Source: Manduca sexta (lineage: Eukaryota; Arthropoda; Insecta; Lepidoptera; Sphingidae). Taken from it: a DNA stretch of 64,000 nt. This document shows positions 1-11,815 of this stretch, one piece after another. A program made the position numbers and the translations under genes. The stretch covers positions 8,353,116-8,417,115 of the forward strand of contig NC_051121.1 in NCBI RefSeq assembly GCF_014839805.1, written 5' to 3'. The notes below the pieces were generated by a model. That model ran no database searches. It saw only the letters and a list, made by a program, of their open reading frames with translations, and had not been told where the DNA came from. Positions within the stretch are counted from its first letter, which is position 1. The number at the start of each line of letters is the position of its first letter.

Positions 1-352
1 GACCAGGTGTCCCGAATAGCAGAATAAGTATTAAAAAAAAATAAAGAATCGACAGTTAGGTGGTACGAAGTTCGCCGGGTTATCTAGTGTTTTAATAATA
101 ATAATTAATAATAATATTTTTTTTTATTTGCATTATCTTAACCTAGGTACATTTTGTTTTTATTGGAGCACTCCTTTTAAGTATGGCAATACCTGTGTTA
201 GGAGGCCCCGCACTTCCAAAACAGCAATTAAATATAGATTAAGTAATACATAACTAAAACTAAAACAAAAGAAAACTATTTAAAACCAAAAAGGTAATAA
301 TATTTTTTAATTTATTTAGTAGGTATGTTGTGTATTTATTTACAACAATAGA

Positions 353-389
<37 letters not shown>

Positions 390-431
390 CGTGTGTGTGT
401 GTGTGTGTGTGTTTTAAAAAATATAACTCAC
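1..431 (-). other. 3' intron of the receptor gene (partial)
   Basis: This is intron sequence past the TM7 exon donor. It is AT-rich and holds the GT/CA microsatellite at 354-413 and little else. I looked on the minus strand for an acceptor followed by a helix-8/tail reading frame in the required phase and saw none. Confidence 0.7.
354..413. repeat. GT/CA microsatellite
   Basis: This is a run of about 60 bp of GT dinucleotides with two GC interruptions near the middle. On the gene strand it is a CA repeat starting 18 nt after the 5' splice site of the TM6-TM7 exon. The reading frame of Cys-Val repeats that crosses it is not a gene. Confidence 0.97.
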
Positions 432-615
432 CGTCCACTCATAACGTTGTACAGAATGGGGTTGACTGTGGCGGAGACGTAGTAGAGCGCGCCGGCCACG
501 TTGAACAGATGCTCGTTGATGAGCGAGAACTGGGGCAGATGGTCTCCGTAGACGTAAAACAGCCGCTGGATGTGGAATGGTGCCCAGCAGACGAAGAACG
601 CGATCACCACCGCCG
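432..615 (-). CDS. CapaR: CAPA-type neuropeptide receptor, exon for TM6, ECL3 and TM7
   Basis: This 184-nt exon starts after tttcgtcccacag with CG (completing an Ala codon) and reads AVVIAFFVCWAPFHIQRL (TM6 with the CWxP motif), FYVYGDHLPQFSLINEHL (ECL3), NVAGALYYVSATVNPILY (TM7 with NPxxY) and NVMSG. It ends in CG of a probable Arg codon. The donor is GTGAGT. The protein would continue into the short helix 8 and the C-terminal tail. That exon is not in positions 1-431, so the gene runs off the left edge. A CA-rich microsatellite (GT on the plus strand) begins 18 nt past the donor. In the insects where it is known, CAPA receptor is a Gq-coupled receptor in Malpighian tubule cells that responds to CAPA/periviscerokinin peptides. 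The sequence supports that family; tissue role is transferred knowledge. Confidence 0.92.
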
Positions 616-1469
616 CTGTGGGACGAAATATAAATAAATATCTATTAATGTTAACGACGGATTGTAAGGAGTGACGCGGGAGCCGGTGTGTGCGTGATGT
701 CTTGAGTCGGTAACATATTTGTATTTTTTTTCAAATCTACCGACGTTAGTTGTCTGCTACGATCAATGCGAGTGTCACTACGGCTGCCGCGTTATTCCGC
801 TTAAAAATATTGTAATGGAGCTAAATACTTAATAAACGGTTTCTTTATTTATCTTGCTTCACTAACGCTCATGTAATAAATAAAAAATGTTATAGCAAGA
901 TGTCTTTTTCCCTCACGAAGCAGTCTTACTTATTGTTTCGATTTGTACTACTTCGTTGGTTGTAACCAGCGTAAGTGCACCGTTTGGAACTTGTTTCTCA
1001 GGGATATCTTAATAATGCAAAGAAACTCAGATCACTACAAATTTGTTTGATTTTATTACCCTTTAATTCACGATTATACAACGCTAGTCCTTCCTAACTC
1101 CTCCTTATTAATCAATATGCTTTTGCGGCGAAAAAATCTTTCCCGCACAAGCCCCGTCCGAACATAAATACTGTAAACGTCTCTATGATTTTTCCGGTTT
1201 TTTTTTACCAGATCTACGGAGGCTGGAGACGTAGCTAAGATGTCTTCCTACAATCGTTAGCGCTAAGAGTAAATGGAAAAAATATATGGAAATCACATAT
1301 CCTAGCTATAAGTTTATCGATAGGATATGATATTTCCATATATAACGTTAGCATTAACGATTATGGAGACATATTGTCTACGGCCTGGTGCTGGATAGCC
1401 CCAGCCACGCATAAAATAACATAAAGCAGTCTCCCACCACTAACGACTATGTACTTAGTGCACACTTAA

Positions 1470-1700
1470 ATAATAATAATAATATCAGCCCTGTATTATA
1501 TACTTGCCCACTGCTGAGCACGGGCCTCCTCTACTACTGAGAGGGATTAAGCCTTAGTCCACCACGCTGGCCTAGTGCGGATTGGTAGACTTCACACACC
1601 TTCGAAATTCCTATAGAGAACTTCTCGGATGTGCAGGTTTCCTCACGATGTTTTCCTTCACCGTTAAAGTGAACGATAAATTCACAAAGAACATTGAACA
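1470..1700 (-). mobile_element. tRNA-derived SINE family A (Metulj-like), head missing
   Basis: The tail (taataataataatatcagcc) and body (cgggcctcctctactactga, gcggattggtagacttcaca) match the other family A copies. The tRNA-like head is lost and the copy is followed by a repeat C scrap. Confidence 0.85.
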
Positions 1701-1734
1701 CTTTAGTTGACTTTAAATACATATTGTTTCCGGC

Positions 1735-1834
1735 ACGGCACAGTGACACCATTACACCTGATGGTAAGTGGACTGGGGTCCAATAGAATGTTAACTGACA
1801 AGAGATGAATACCCTCGATAGTCGACACAATAGG
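1735..1834 (+). repeat. Repeat C, left part
   Basis: Matches the start of family C (cctgatggtaagtggactgg, ggtccaatagaatgt). It ends where the repeat shared with 53.8 kb begins. Confidence 0.8.
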
Positions 1835-1837
1835 GTA

Positions 1838-2200
1838 CCGGACTCATTTTTGTTATTTACTATTATCAAATATTTACATAATATAAATTATAACACAGAA
1901 GGAATTATTAAAATCCGGTAAAAAATCAACAAGTTATAAGTCTTTGAATTTCGGTGGAAGGGGTAATTAACAAGAAACAGAAAAGAGACGAAATATCCAC
2001 ATGTGACGTCATCGGGAATTACGACGCGTGCGAAAAAAAGAGATGAAGCGATATCCCCACATCGCGCCCACTTCTGCACGTTACAATATTTTAACTATGA
2101 ATTACTCGCTCATTTTTTAACCAATTGTTATGCAGTTTTCGCAGGAGTGCTTCTTTTTCGTATTATTAACCATTACATATAGAATAATGTACAAAATCAA
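1838..2200 (+). repeat. Repeat K (shared with 53.8 kb)
   Basis: Shares cggactcatttttgtt, a tcaaatatt..acataat-like stretch and, further on, acatatagaataatgtacaa with 53810-53985. The middle (1900-2090) is unique to this copy or deleted in the other. Class unknown. Confidence 0.65.
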
Positions 2201-2216
2201 GCATAGGCCGGTCCCG

Positions 2217-2352
2217 TATTATGCCGGCCTGTTGGAACCAGATATATACAGGCTGATCCCGGAACGCGTCACACTTACGTGGGCCACTATAGCGGGTTTT
2301 AACACCTTGTGTACGGTGGTCGTTATCCGGGCGGATATAAAATATATAACAC
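2217..2352 (+). repeat. Repeat C, right part
   Basis: Carries tatgccggcctgttggaacc, acacttacgtgggccactat and gggcggatataaaatatata. The short frame through it is a repeat frame, not a gene. Confidence 0.88.
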
Positions 2353-2607
2353 CAGCAAATGTACAACTATGGAAGCTTCTAGACGCTGCTTACGCCAATG
2401 CGGTGTAAATATTTGAACAGATGATTAATGGATCGGCAGTGAGTCGGTACGGAAGTTTCTTAAACTTGTTCGAGTGAAAGGGGCACGAAAATTATAAAGA
2501 CGTATGAGATAATGTTTATATTTAGAAGTTTAGTGAATGTCTTATTTATAAAGTATTGATGTTTGAAATATCGCCGGCTCACTATTACAAGGTTTTATGT
2601 TATAATA

Positions 2608-3118
2608 TTTGATACTAGCTTCCGCCCGCAGCTTCGCCCGCGTGGATTTCGGACTTCAAAAATGGAGGAGGTGCTCAATTTGTCGGGATGTTTTTTTTAA
2701 TTTATGGTATGGAGGTGGTCCGATTGTCCGGTCATTTCCGTCATACATGTTTTCTGTGTAGCTTTAACCATTAAGGTTGCACACGAGACGGAAGCTTAAA
2801 AAATGGAGTAACTTCTCCCGTTTTCCCAACATTTCCCTTCACTGCTCTGCTCCTATTAATTGTAGCGTGATGAAAAGTATACTATAACCAGCTCAAGAGT
2901 ATGAAAAATAATTGTACCAAGTTTCGTTAAAATCCGTCGAGTAATTTTTGTTTCTGTAACGGTTATACAGACTGCCAGACAGACAGACAGACAAAAATTT
3001 TACTAATTGCATTTTTGGCATCAGTATCGATCCCTAATCACCTCCTGATAGTTATTTTGGAAATATATTTCATGTATAGAATTGACCTCTTTACAGATTT
3101 ATTATAAGTATAGATTAT
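2608..3118 (+). mobile_element. RTE-like LINE tail
   Basis: It starts actagcttccgcccgcagct and runs through tcgttaaaatccgtcgagta and cagacagacagacaaaaatt to ataagtatagattat. This GC-rich opening and simple 3' end are common to RTE-type tails in Lepidoptera; classification is from memory. Confidence 0.6.
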
Positions 3119-3627
3119 AGCGGTGACTAGTAGCAGACTCCCCGTCCGTATAGGCCGTGATACGTTGCCTGCACGATACACCTCGTAACGGCGAGTATCC
3201 GAAACAAGGTATATTCAGGGGCCGCACGTGACATCTTTCCGACCAATGAGGTGTGAGCTAACAGTGGTACTCCACGCGTGCAACGTTTTTCTAACCGCCC
3301 GCCTTTTTGTCGCATACCGTTTTTTCAGAACCAGTAGGGCTGCTTCAAGGCACATCGGGATATTTTGTTAGATACAGATTAAGAGGAATTTGAAGAAAAT
3401 ATTAAATCTCATTACACATGTAGTAATTTGTTTATACTATAATCGGGATGACTGTCAAGATGATATCAATGCTCCACGGAAAAACTGCGTGAAACAACGG
3501 CTTTGCTTGCGCTTACATTTCAGTATCCTCGGAAAACTAACAAATCCGCTCCGATTTCACAACTTTCATAACTCCTCTTGATAGATCGACAAAACTCTTC
3601 TAATCACGTGATATTGACTGACTGACA

Positions 3628-3679
3628 TGACTCTCTGATGAGCGCGCAGGCACACGCCTGCGCGCTCATCAGAGAGTCA
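3628..3679. repeat. Perfect hairpin, 24-bp arms, 4-nt loop
   Basis: Arm tgactctctgatgagcgcgc plus aggc (3628-3651) is exactly inverted at 3656-3679, with acac as loop. No repeat family explains it. Confidence 0.95.
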
Positions 3680-4097
3680 CGTAGTCCATGGCGCGCGAGT
3701 GTACTTAGGTTAAGTTAGTTGTTAAGTGCATTAAAGTGTACGCTGCAATAATTGGACTCTTATTGAAGCTGACCCACCCCGACTATAATATACAAATCTT
3801 AGGCTTATTATTACAAGGTTCTATATTTGATATGCAAATATTAATCTGAAAATACTGAGCGGAAAATAACAATAGTGGCGAAAGGCGTACTTTTCCTAAA
3901 GGGAATCCGAGACAACATATAGATACTAAAATACATAAATGCTGTCTGCAAACCGTTCAAATAATTAGATTCTACAGAAATTCTTCATAAAGGGAAGCCG
4001 ACAGGAATCGGGTTGAATTAACCCTTCGATACTAAATAACAATAATTACCCGACCTGATATTCTAAAACTGGACCTCAGAGCAGTATTGTACTCCTC

Positions 4098-4193
4098 ATA
4101 ATTCACAAAGAATCAGAGATGCGTGCTCTTCGGTTTCAAACCTGCAGATATTCGTCTCGGCAATCCGTTCCACTCCCAACTAGGCTCTCGCCG
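4098..4193 (-). mobile_element. SINE family A, head-end fragment
   Basis: Only the tRNA-like head and a little of the body remain (tttcaaacctgcagatattc and caatccgttccactcccaac). Confidence 0.7.
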
Positions 4194-4683
4194 ATATTTG
4201 ACATAAATCAAACTGCGCATTAATTATAATTGGTAATTACTCAACGTCATAATATTAAGTGATTATGTTTACAGCAATTTACATAAAGAATCCATTTAAA
4301 TTAGATCATCGTGATGTTCAGAAGTCCTCATAAAGTTTCAAGAGGAAGTCTCGAGAATTCTTGTACAAATTAAATTCTTGACACGTGTAACAAATAACTT
4401 TTAATAAAACTCCCAGCGTGACGAGCTTGGGAATAGTTAATATTTTGCAAGTCTTTAAGTTGGCGAGAATAATTTGTAAGTACATAATAAGTATTCGGGT
4501 TAAGTTGCTAAGTACCGTGTTTCGTGTATTATAGTGAAAAATAAAGCGGAGATGAAAAGAGTTTATTTTTAATTCGGTAAATATTGGCTAAACTATTTTA
4601 GGTAAGGTAATTGAAAATTGTGTGTTTATCGAAATGTTTGCATGAGTCACCTCCACATTGGATATTTTTTTTTAAGTATAGAT

Positions 4684-4823
4684 GAGCTTGTACACACACA
4701 TCACGCCTCTATCACCGAAGGAGTAGGCAGAGGTGCAATCATCGCACCCACTTTTCGCCTGTGTTCCGTCCAATCTCGTAGTAGGGATGAGCCGATTGCC
4801 AGACCGGGCACAAATTCCAGATA
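4684..4823 (-). mobile_element. SINE family B, body fragment
   Basis: It holds the 3' body (catcacgcctctatcaccga, gcacccacttttcgcctgtg) and stops before the tRNA-like head. Confidence 0.75.
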
Positions 4824-5779
4824 AGCTTGTTCTTTGCTGTAAGTTTTGGAATCTAGGGTAAACATAAAGAGGTGCAACATCGTAATGGGAAAACAGACAT
4901 TAATAAATCGCGTTGTTTATTGTAATTAGTAAAACTTCGTCTACTAAATCAATAGGTTATAATAATAAAAATTGTATCTTACTTTACTTTATTAGTGTGA
5001 AAAATTAATTTTATTTAGTAAGTAAGTACCTTATTCAAGAGTAAAGTTCTCCATTTAACTAAAACAACTCCCTTGTAGTGATCTGCTATTAACTTGTAAC
5101 AAACACACGACACCAAAAAAGAAATTCTAAAAACCAAAATATATCTACATTACCTATTACCTACTGCTTAACAATAAGTCGATGCCTAATTAAAATGGAA
5201 CATTGTTTTCGTATATTTATTCTGTATTTATCAGCGTAGCTAGCAATTTTAATTATTAATACTCTAATCGTTTCAGAACTACCTCCGAATTAAAAATAAA
5301 ACAAGGTTAAAGAAATTATCAGATACAAAGAAAATCACTTACATGAGAATAACATAACGAAACTTAAGAATTAGGTCCAACACAGTGGTTGCCGTGCATT
5401 CAATTAAATAAATATTTTGTATTAATTATTGTTCGAACGAAGAGTTTTTATTTAAAGAATATAAAACTACACTATCCTGATTCAATTTCTTAGATGTAAA
5501 GTCTACTGTTAGTTCGAATATGTATGTGTATTTTTACTCAAGATACGAATGAACTTGCGTCATATCACAAACCTCAGCAAGTCATAGTATCAAATCCTGT
5601 TCGTTCCATTTGTCATGAAAATTCAATGTTTCCGTTCGCTATAAGAATTACATTTGCGTTCATTCGTCCGTACATATTGGATTGTTAGGAAAAATGGATG
5701 AACACACCGTATTTTGAATGTTGGACTTATTTCATTTTTATTCGTCATATTTGGTATTTTTTAAATTGTTCTATTTTAA

Positions 5780-5866
5780 GCTAAGGTTGATCTGGAAATC
5801 TTTAGGGGAGGTCTATTTTCAACAGTGGACATCCTACGGCTGATTATGATAATGATTTAAAAGTAT
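5780..5866 (+). mobile_element. LINE 3' end scrap
   Basis: The segment ctttaggggaggtctatttt..cagtggacatcctacggctg, then a gatTatgataatgat tail, resembles a LINE 3' end widespread in Lepidoptera. Confidence 0.5.
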
Positions 5867-5873
5867 ATTTTGA

Positions 5874-6000
5874 GTTATTGCTCGCGGTTTCGCTCACGTG
5901 TAAAAGTATTCCGTTATAAGTCCCATTCAATATTTTCCCGGGATAAAGTGATAGCATTCTCAGGTTCCGAAACTATTTCCATAGCAGAAGTTGTTTTTGA
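5874..6000 (+). mobile_element. RTE-like tail fragment
   Basis: Contains ttgctcgcggtttcgctcac and cccgggataaagtgatagca, a short degenerate RTE-type tail just left of the PIF-like MITE. Confidence 0.45.
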
Positions 6001-6005
6001 GTTTA

Positions 6006-6299
6006 GGGGCCGTTCAAGTATTACGTAACGCAATTTGAAGTGGAGGAGGCGTCTTGTAAAACGTCACGATGCGTTACAGGGGCGAAAGGGGGACTCGTAC
6101 AAAACGTTATGTAACATTGTTTTTTTTATTTTAAACAAAAACAAAGGTTTATATTAATAATTGTGAATATTAAAAAAAATGACACTTTAGAGTTACATAA
6201 CTTTTGGAGGGGAGCGGGGGCGTACAGGAATACGTTACGGCGCGTTACATTGTATCAAAAATCTTCAAAAATTGCGTTACGTAATACTTGAACGGCCCC
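6006..6299. mobile_element. PIF/Harbinger-like MITE (family E), 294 bp
   Basis: It starts ggggccgttcaagtattacg and ends with the exact inverted match cgtaatacttgaacggcccc. The terminal inverted repeats reach about 30 bp. A TTA target duplication flanks it (6003-6005 and 6300-6302). TTA and the lack of coding capacity fit a PIF/Harbinger MITE; the family call is inference. Confidence 0.85.
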
Positions 6300-6512
6300 T
6301 TATCGCGTTCAGACAGGCAAAGAGAAGGGACTTTGTTTGACTTTCCGCTTTTGCTTGCCCCCAGGGTGAAATAGTTTATCTTGCCAAGTTAAAAAGTAGT
6401 CTTTAGCATTCAAAAGCAATATAACTACCTATTAGCAAAATAGATCAAAATCAACTTAAATAGTGATTAACATTTGCATGTTCAAACGAACAAACTCTTC
6501 AGCTTCGTATTA

Positions 6513-6640
6513 TAGATAAAGTTGAAGAGTTTATTTGAAGGCGCTTATCTCAGGAAATACTGGTTCGAATTGATTTTTTTTTATTGTTGGATAGCCTATT
6601 TATCTAGAAAGGCTATACGCTATAATATAATATTAATGTA
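6513..6640 (+). repeat. Repeat I (agagtttgttt family)
   Basis: Shares aactactggttcgaa-like and ggatagcctatttatc motifs with 41931-42235 and 44704-45000. A small inverted match of its start (aaactcttcagcttcgtatt) lies just left at 6489. Confidence 0.6.
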
Positions 6641-8728
6641 TAGATATAAATCTAAGCATTATGACGAGTCAGCGCATCGTCTAATAGCATTTGTTACGAT
6701 CATCTATAAACAACAACATGCAGAACTTTGAATTGCAAAGTACTTTGTCGCACGGCACTGCACACTACGACTTATACATTTTAATGCATGTAATGCCAAG
6801 TTACGACTAAAAAGTTCTTGTAGCAAAAATTGCGAAGAACCGCCAGATGTGTTTACTCTAGCATCAATATATCAAAACAAAGATTTCTGCTAAATTCAAA
6901 ATTTTTAAAATTCTGCCGTCATTTACACGCTAATAATTGCTTGCGAAATTCGACTTCTGCAAATTTTCTTGATTATTAAAACCTTGCTTTGGTTAAAATA
7001 AATAAAATGAGTAAGCTCTTTATGTGTTTAGATTTCCTTTGATTTTTATTTTAAGTGTTTTTATGTAAAATAACTTAAACTTTTTTCATTATCAATACTC
7101 TTAGACACTAATGTGGCCCTGGCATATCTGAAAATGCTTTTAAAAAAGAGTTGCCTGGAGCATTATCCTTGTTATAATATTCAGCTGTCACTCTTGCAAC
7201 GTGTTCGAAATGCTCAATGCGAAATAAATCAAAGAAGCTTTATTTTTGCAATTAAAACGGTTCAATTGGACTTCGAAAATATTGCTTCACCCAGCTATTA
7301 ATACTTTTAATGTAATTTTCGACGTCGTTTTTAAATTATTGGTTATTGTAACATAATTTATCGCGTTGTCAGGTGTGGGCTTGGGCAGAATGAATCACAC
7401 GCATATTATCGGTGACGACTGAGAGCAAATGCTAGTATAAAACAAATCTTATTTCTCTCGAAAACAATATAAATTGACTGTCAAAAAAAATATATGAATT
7501 TTACAATTATTTGATAGAACCTTCGTTCTCATTATAAGTTATGGAATTAATTTTAGTTGTTACACCGCTACCCGAATTTCTGCATTAAAGAAAACAAAGA
7601 TCATAAAATATGGGCAAGATCTCCCTTGTAGTTTTTGGGGGAAGTAGAAACGGTGTTATCGAATCCACTGTTCGAACTTGTAGTTGCGGTTATACACAAA
7701 TATTTTATTATAATCAAAAGAAAAAGAAATGGGATATGTAAAAGAGGTAAGACATTATAAATGTATTTCGAAATACATGTTGATATGTTAATGAGAAAGC
7801 TGTAACGAGTAATGTATTATTTATAAATTATGTAAAAATACTTTGTAGGTCATACGTCATTGATGTATCTTCATACAGAGTCACATATAATATTGTACGA
7901 AAAGTAAAAAAATGACTATTAAAATAGTTTTGATGCTTGACCAATAAACATTATTAATAATTTTTTAACAGTTTACGGGTGTCAAGCAATAAAATTCTTT
8001 ATTCGCATAATTATATTGTGCCCTAAATTGTTTAAAAATAGTAAGTACTTCATGTTACTTCCATAAAAAAATAATCTCGAAAACGTGTTTCAAATCAATT
8101 TGAATAAATGTTATTTAATAAAACCTTTGTCAAAAAGATTTGTAAATAAAATAATTTGAAATTCGAATTCAGATATAAATGTTTATTGATAAATCTCAGC
8201 TTTTCAACTTTCAAACTGTTGCCTAAAACAATGTTGCAAACTGTAATAAATCCTAATTTAATTCTTCTCAATGTCATCGTTATTCACCTCGGATTTTGCA
8301 TAAAGTGAAATGTGCCCATCTCAAAGAAATAAATGTAGATAAATCTCTTCAAACAATATTGACAGAATGATGGGAATAGAACAGGCGCGACGTTTCTTAA
8401 AAACACATTCGTTTAAATACTTTTAATACTGAAATTTCAAGGGTGCGGCAGAAGGCATTGAGGTTTTAAAGAATCATACAATATAAAATAAAAAATGCTT
8501 TATTCATCACGTAGGATAACATAGTTGCGTTTATGATAAGCCAAAGTATATGAGAATAATTAATTATTACTTGAATTAAGTCGCTTATATAACGACAGAC
8601 ATTTTATATAGGCATAAAATTTCACTTTTGTTAAATAAGGAACTGTATTGTTATGATCAATATTTGGGTATTTTCTTATAAATATCTTCCATGATTTATA
8701 AGTACAGGGATTCGAATCTTAATGTTAG

Positions 8729-8998
8729 CTGGTGGTACTCGCAGGCTGGTAGTAGAATACTTATATCTGCTTGGATAGCAACCACCGTACACAAGGTGTT
8801 TTATCCGCCATATTGGCCCACGTGTGTCGCGTTCTGGGATCAACCTGTGTAGTACATTGGGCTTCAAACAGGCCGGCACAATTATTTCAATAAGATTATC
8901 CCTCACAAGGTGTATAATCCGCCATATTGGCCCACGTGTGTCGCGTTCTGGGATCAACCTGTGTAGTACATTGGGCTTCAAACAGGCCGACACAATTA
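8729..8998 (-). repeat. Repeat C with an internal tandem duplication
   Basis: A 114-bp segment starting acaaggtgt (8791 and 8905) occurs twice in tandem with few differences; both parts match family C. The two overlapping frames on each strand simply repeat the same peptide. Confidence 0.88.
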
Positions 8999-9074
8999 TT
9001 ACAACTAGATTATATACTCTAGATTATCTCTTTAGTCAATAATCTATCTGGACATACAATTACCAGGTGCAGAG

Positions 9075-9141
9075 TTCCTACTAATCGCACTAATGGTCCA
9101 AACCTAATTAAGGTTTGGACCATTAGTGCGATTAGTAGGAA
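9075..9141. repeat. Perfect hairpin, 31-bp arms, 5-nt loop
   Basis: The arm from ttcctactaatcgcac to ccaaacct (9075-9105) is exactly inverted at 9111-9141, with aatta as loop. This is the strongest hairpin in the window. Confidence 0.96.
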
Positions 9142-11164
9142 TGGCTTATAGGGAGTGAATTTCTAATGCCGGTTTACAAATCGCAATAATAAATCCGCTA
9201 TTTCACGTTTATTTTTAATAAAACAATCATAGAGGTCTATAGGTCTGATGGTCTGCTCATATATGGTGTAGACAAAATTATGTACTAAGGGAGTGGTAGA
9301 GACCACTCCTAATTATTAGTACTCAAAAAGCATGTTAATTATTTTCGCATTCTAATTTAATTCATGTTAATTTAGGTTCGATTCGTTGTTTTTAAAAATT
9401 AAGGACGGCACTTGAAAGAAATATTAATAAAATTCGATAGGTTTACTGTTCTGTTCTAACTTCCATTAGGATTTCAAATCAACAGCATAATCATGTTGAA
9501 AATATTATTAAAATCAATATTATTTATCAAGCATTCAATATTTATAACATTTTTATGAACACGCAAAATTGTAACATTTAAATTAAATGATATACATCTA
9601 TGTGTAATACAACTATAAATAAATCATATTATACATATCGAGAATGGCAACACCGCATGAGCTCGAGTTCTTTTTTCAAATCCACACCGTATATAATACG
9701 AAATAATTAAAACAAAATAACTCTGTTATACTTACGTACTAAGGTTCAAATAAAAGCTCATTTGTATGCCTTTAATGTACACAATTGAAAACATTTCGCA
9801 ACGACCTGTGATATTATTGCCAACAAAAAATGTCTAGGTTACCCTATTAAACATCATAAATACTTTTCTTGACCTTAAAAAATAAGTTAAGTTGTTTAAA
9901 ATTACTGTTATTCATTACTAACTGCTGGAAGGCGGGACATTTTGGTATTCTAAATGTGTATCATTAAGTAAATGCAAATTTTGAGTTTGCAGTAAAGAGC
10001 TTCGTTATTATAATGGTGTAGCGAAAATAGCTGGCAATACTAAATGCCTTAACGTTTAACGCGACTTCGTGGTAAGAATCGGAGCAAAGATTGACAAACA
10101 TTTTAAAATTTGATACAAATTTCAAAGTATACATCAATATGGAAGACATTAAATTATTAAAGGCGCCAAAACTCGATCATTTCATAAGATCGTTTAGTTT
10201 TCTTGATCACTGTCTCGTCTAGCAATTCTGCGCATTGAATTAAAAATACCTTCAACTAAAGAGGATTGTTTAAATTTAAATAAATTCCAATCAAACATTG
10301 AACCTAGAATATAACCTGAAACTTGTCCTTTATGTAAAGCGCTTCTTAGACAAATTGCGACGGTTTCAGAGGCCTTAGAGGTATATTCGTTATCAAGTTA
10401 ATGGCACATAAGGTTAATTACATTGCCCATATTGATACAATCAGAAAGTTTATTAAGGAAATAGACTACTATGGCTCTTTTATAAGTCAATAACAACTTT
10501 ATGACTTACCAAGTTTTGTTACCGTCTTTGTGTGCGTGAAAGATCATGTAAAACCATTGATATATATTTATTACGTACTAGATCTAACGTTCCGTACACT
10601 CATTGTGTTCGACTCAGATGTACTGCAATCCGTACACCTGACTTTAGTATGATTTCAACATTGATAGCGTTTGGTTATGTACGGAGTGGCATTCATAATA
10701 TAAGAACTGGAGTCTAAGTGTAAACCTGGATGTGAATAAAAAATATTAGTCAAATAAGTAAAATTATTTGTTTCTCAACTGAATAAATAGGTTATAACTC
10801 TGAGGTTATAACAGTAACGTTTTGGTTGTCATTTTAGTTCAGATTTTGAACAAATAGTTTAAGGACGTTGGTGTCTATAGAATTTACGTCATCGTGTAAA
10901 ACTTTTTAGACCGTAAAATACACCTTTTCTCTAGACATAGTTCTTATGATTCATTATCGAAATGGAGCTTAAGTACCATTAAAGACCGATCCGCATCAAT
11001 TATGCCGATAACCACGCCTTAATAGTGGGCTAAAATCTAATTATAATTAGTACTTATATTTTGCGTCGGGTTTCCGTTACAGATAATTTTGTCCTTCGCT
11101 ACCGATATGTTGTACATCTATGATCCCGCAGATGTCACTATTGGGCGAGTCATTTTTATATAAA

Positions 11165-11474
11165 TAATAATAATATCGGCCCTGTATTATATACTGTCCC
11201 ACTGTTGGGCACGGGCCTCCTCTACTACCGAGAGGGATTAGGCCTTAGTCCACTACGCTGGCTTAGTGCGGATTGGTAGACTTCACACACTCTCGAAATT
11301 CCCATATAGAACTCCTCAGGCATGCAGGTTTCTTCACGATGTCTTCCTTCGCCGTTAAAACAAACGATAATTCACAAAGAAAACACACATTTTGGATTTG
11401 GCCTTTTGGATTTGAACCTGCGGACATTCGTCTCGGCAGTCCGTTCCACAACCAACTAGGCTATCGTCACACTT
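11165..11474 (-). mobile_element. SINE family A, near full length
   Basis: The copy has the ATT-type tail, the body and the tRNA-like head with B-box-like tttgaacctgcgg and A-box-like ccaactaggctatcg (on this strand shown reversed). It lies directly left of the repeat L copy at 11505. Confidence 0.88.
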
Positions 11475-11504
11475 TTAAATAACAATAAGAATTTATTAGA
11501 CGAG

Positions 11505-11815
11505 ATATGTCCAGAGCGTGGCCTGAAAGCAACCACCAAGTGACATTTCAAGATATTTTGGTCAATCCATGGATGTCACCCAGAGGCAGTTCTAGTGCGC
11601 TCGGTCCACACCGAACGCACGTCCATGCACGAGACATTTGCTGCGGCCCTAGACATATAGTCCAGTGTATACCTCATGGTAGTAACTACACATTGAGACC
11701 TCTGAGGACTCACGAACATTTCCTTACCTTCTCCAGTACCCATCCTAAGAGGCTTTCTTTATTCCAGCAGATATCCCTTCCCAACTTTCCTCCAGGAACT
11801 TGCTGTCGCTAAGAG
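11505..11815 (-). repeat. Repeat L (remnant of a zinc-knuckle coding sequence)
   Basis: This matches the region at 45345-45975 (cattgagacctctgagg, cacgcacgtccatgcacga). On the minus strand CVRCG is readable where the other copy has a CCHC knuckle. Probably a decayed retroelement gag/ORF1 piece. The 101-codon plus-strand frame here is antisense. Confidence 0.55.

Noticed and set aside
353..637. 94-codon plus-strand frame beginning with Cys-Val repeats
   Set aside because: It is a GT microsatellite joined to the antisense of the TM6-TM7 exon.
640..800. GC-richer stretch beside the TM6-TM7 exon, first considered as the ICL3 exon
   Set aside because: No acceptor and frame in the needed phase; the true ICL3 exon at 14766-14869 fits exactly.
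2130..2408. 92-codon plus-strand frame
   Set aside because: It crosses from repeat K into repeat C; similar peptides appear at 27078 and elsewhere because repeat C recurs.
11507..11812. 101-codon plus-strand frame with many His, Pro and Ser
   Set aside because: It is the antisense of repeat L, whose readable motif (CVRCG) is on the minus strand.
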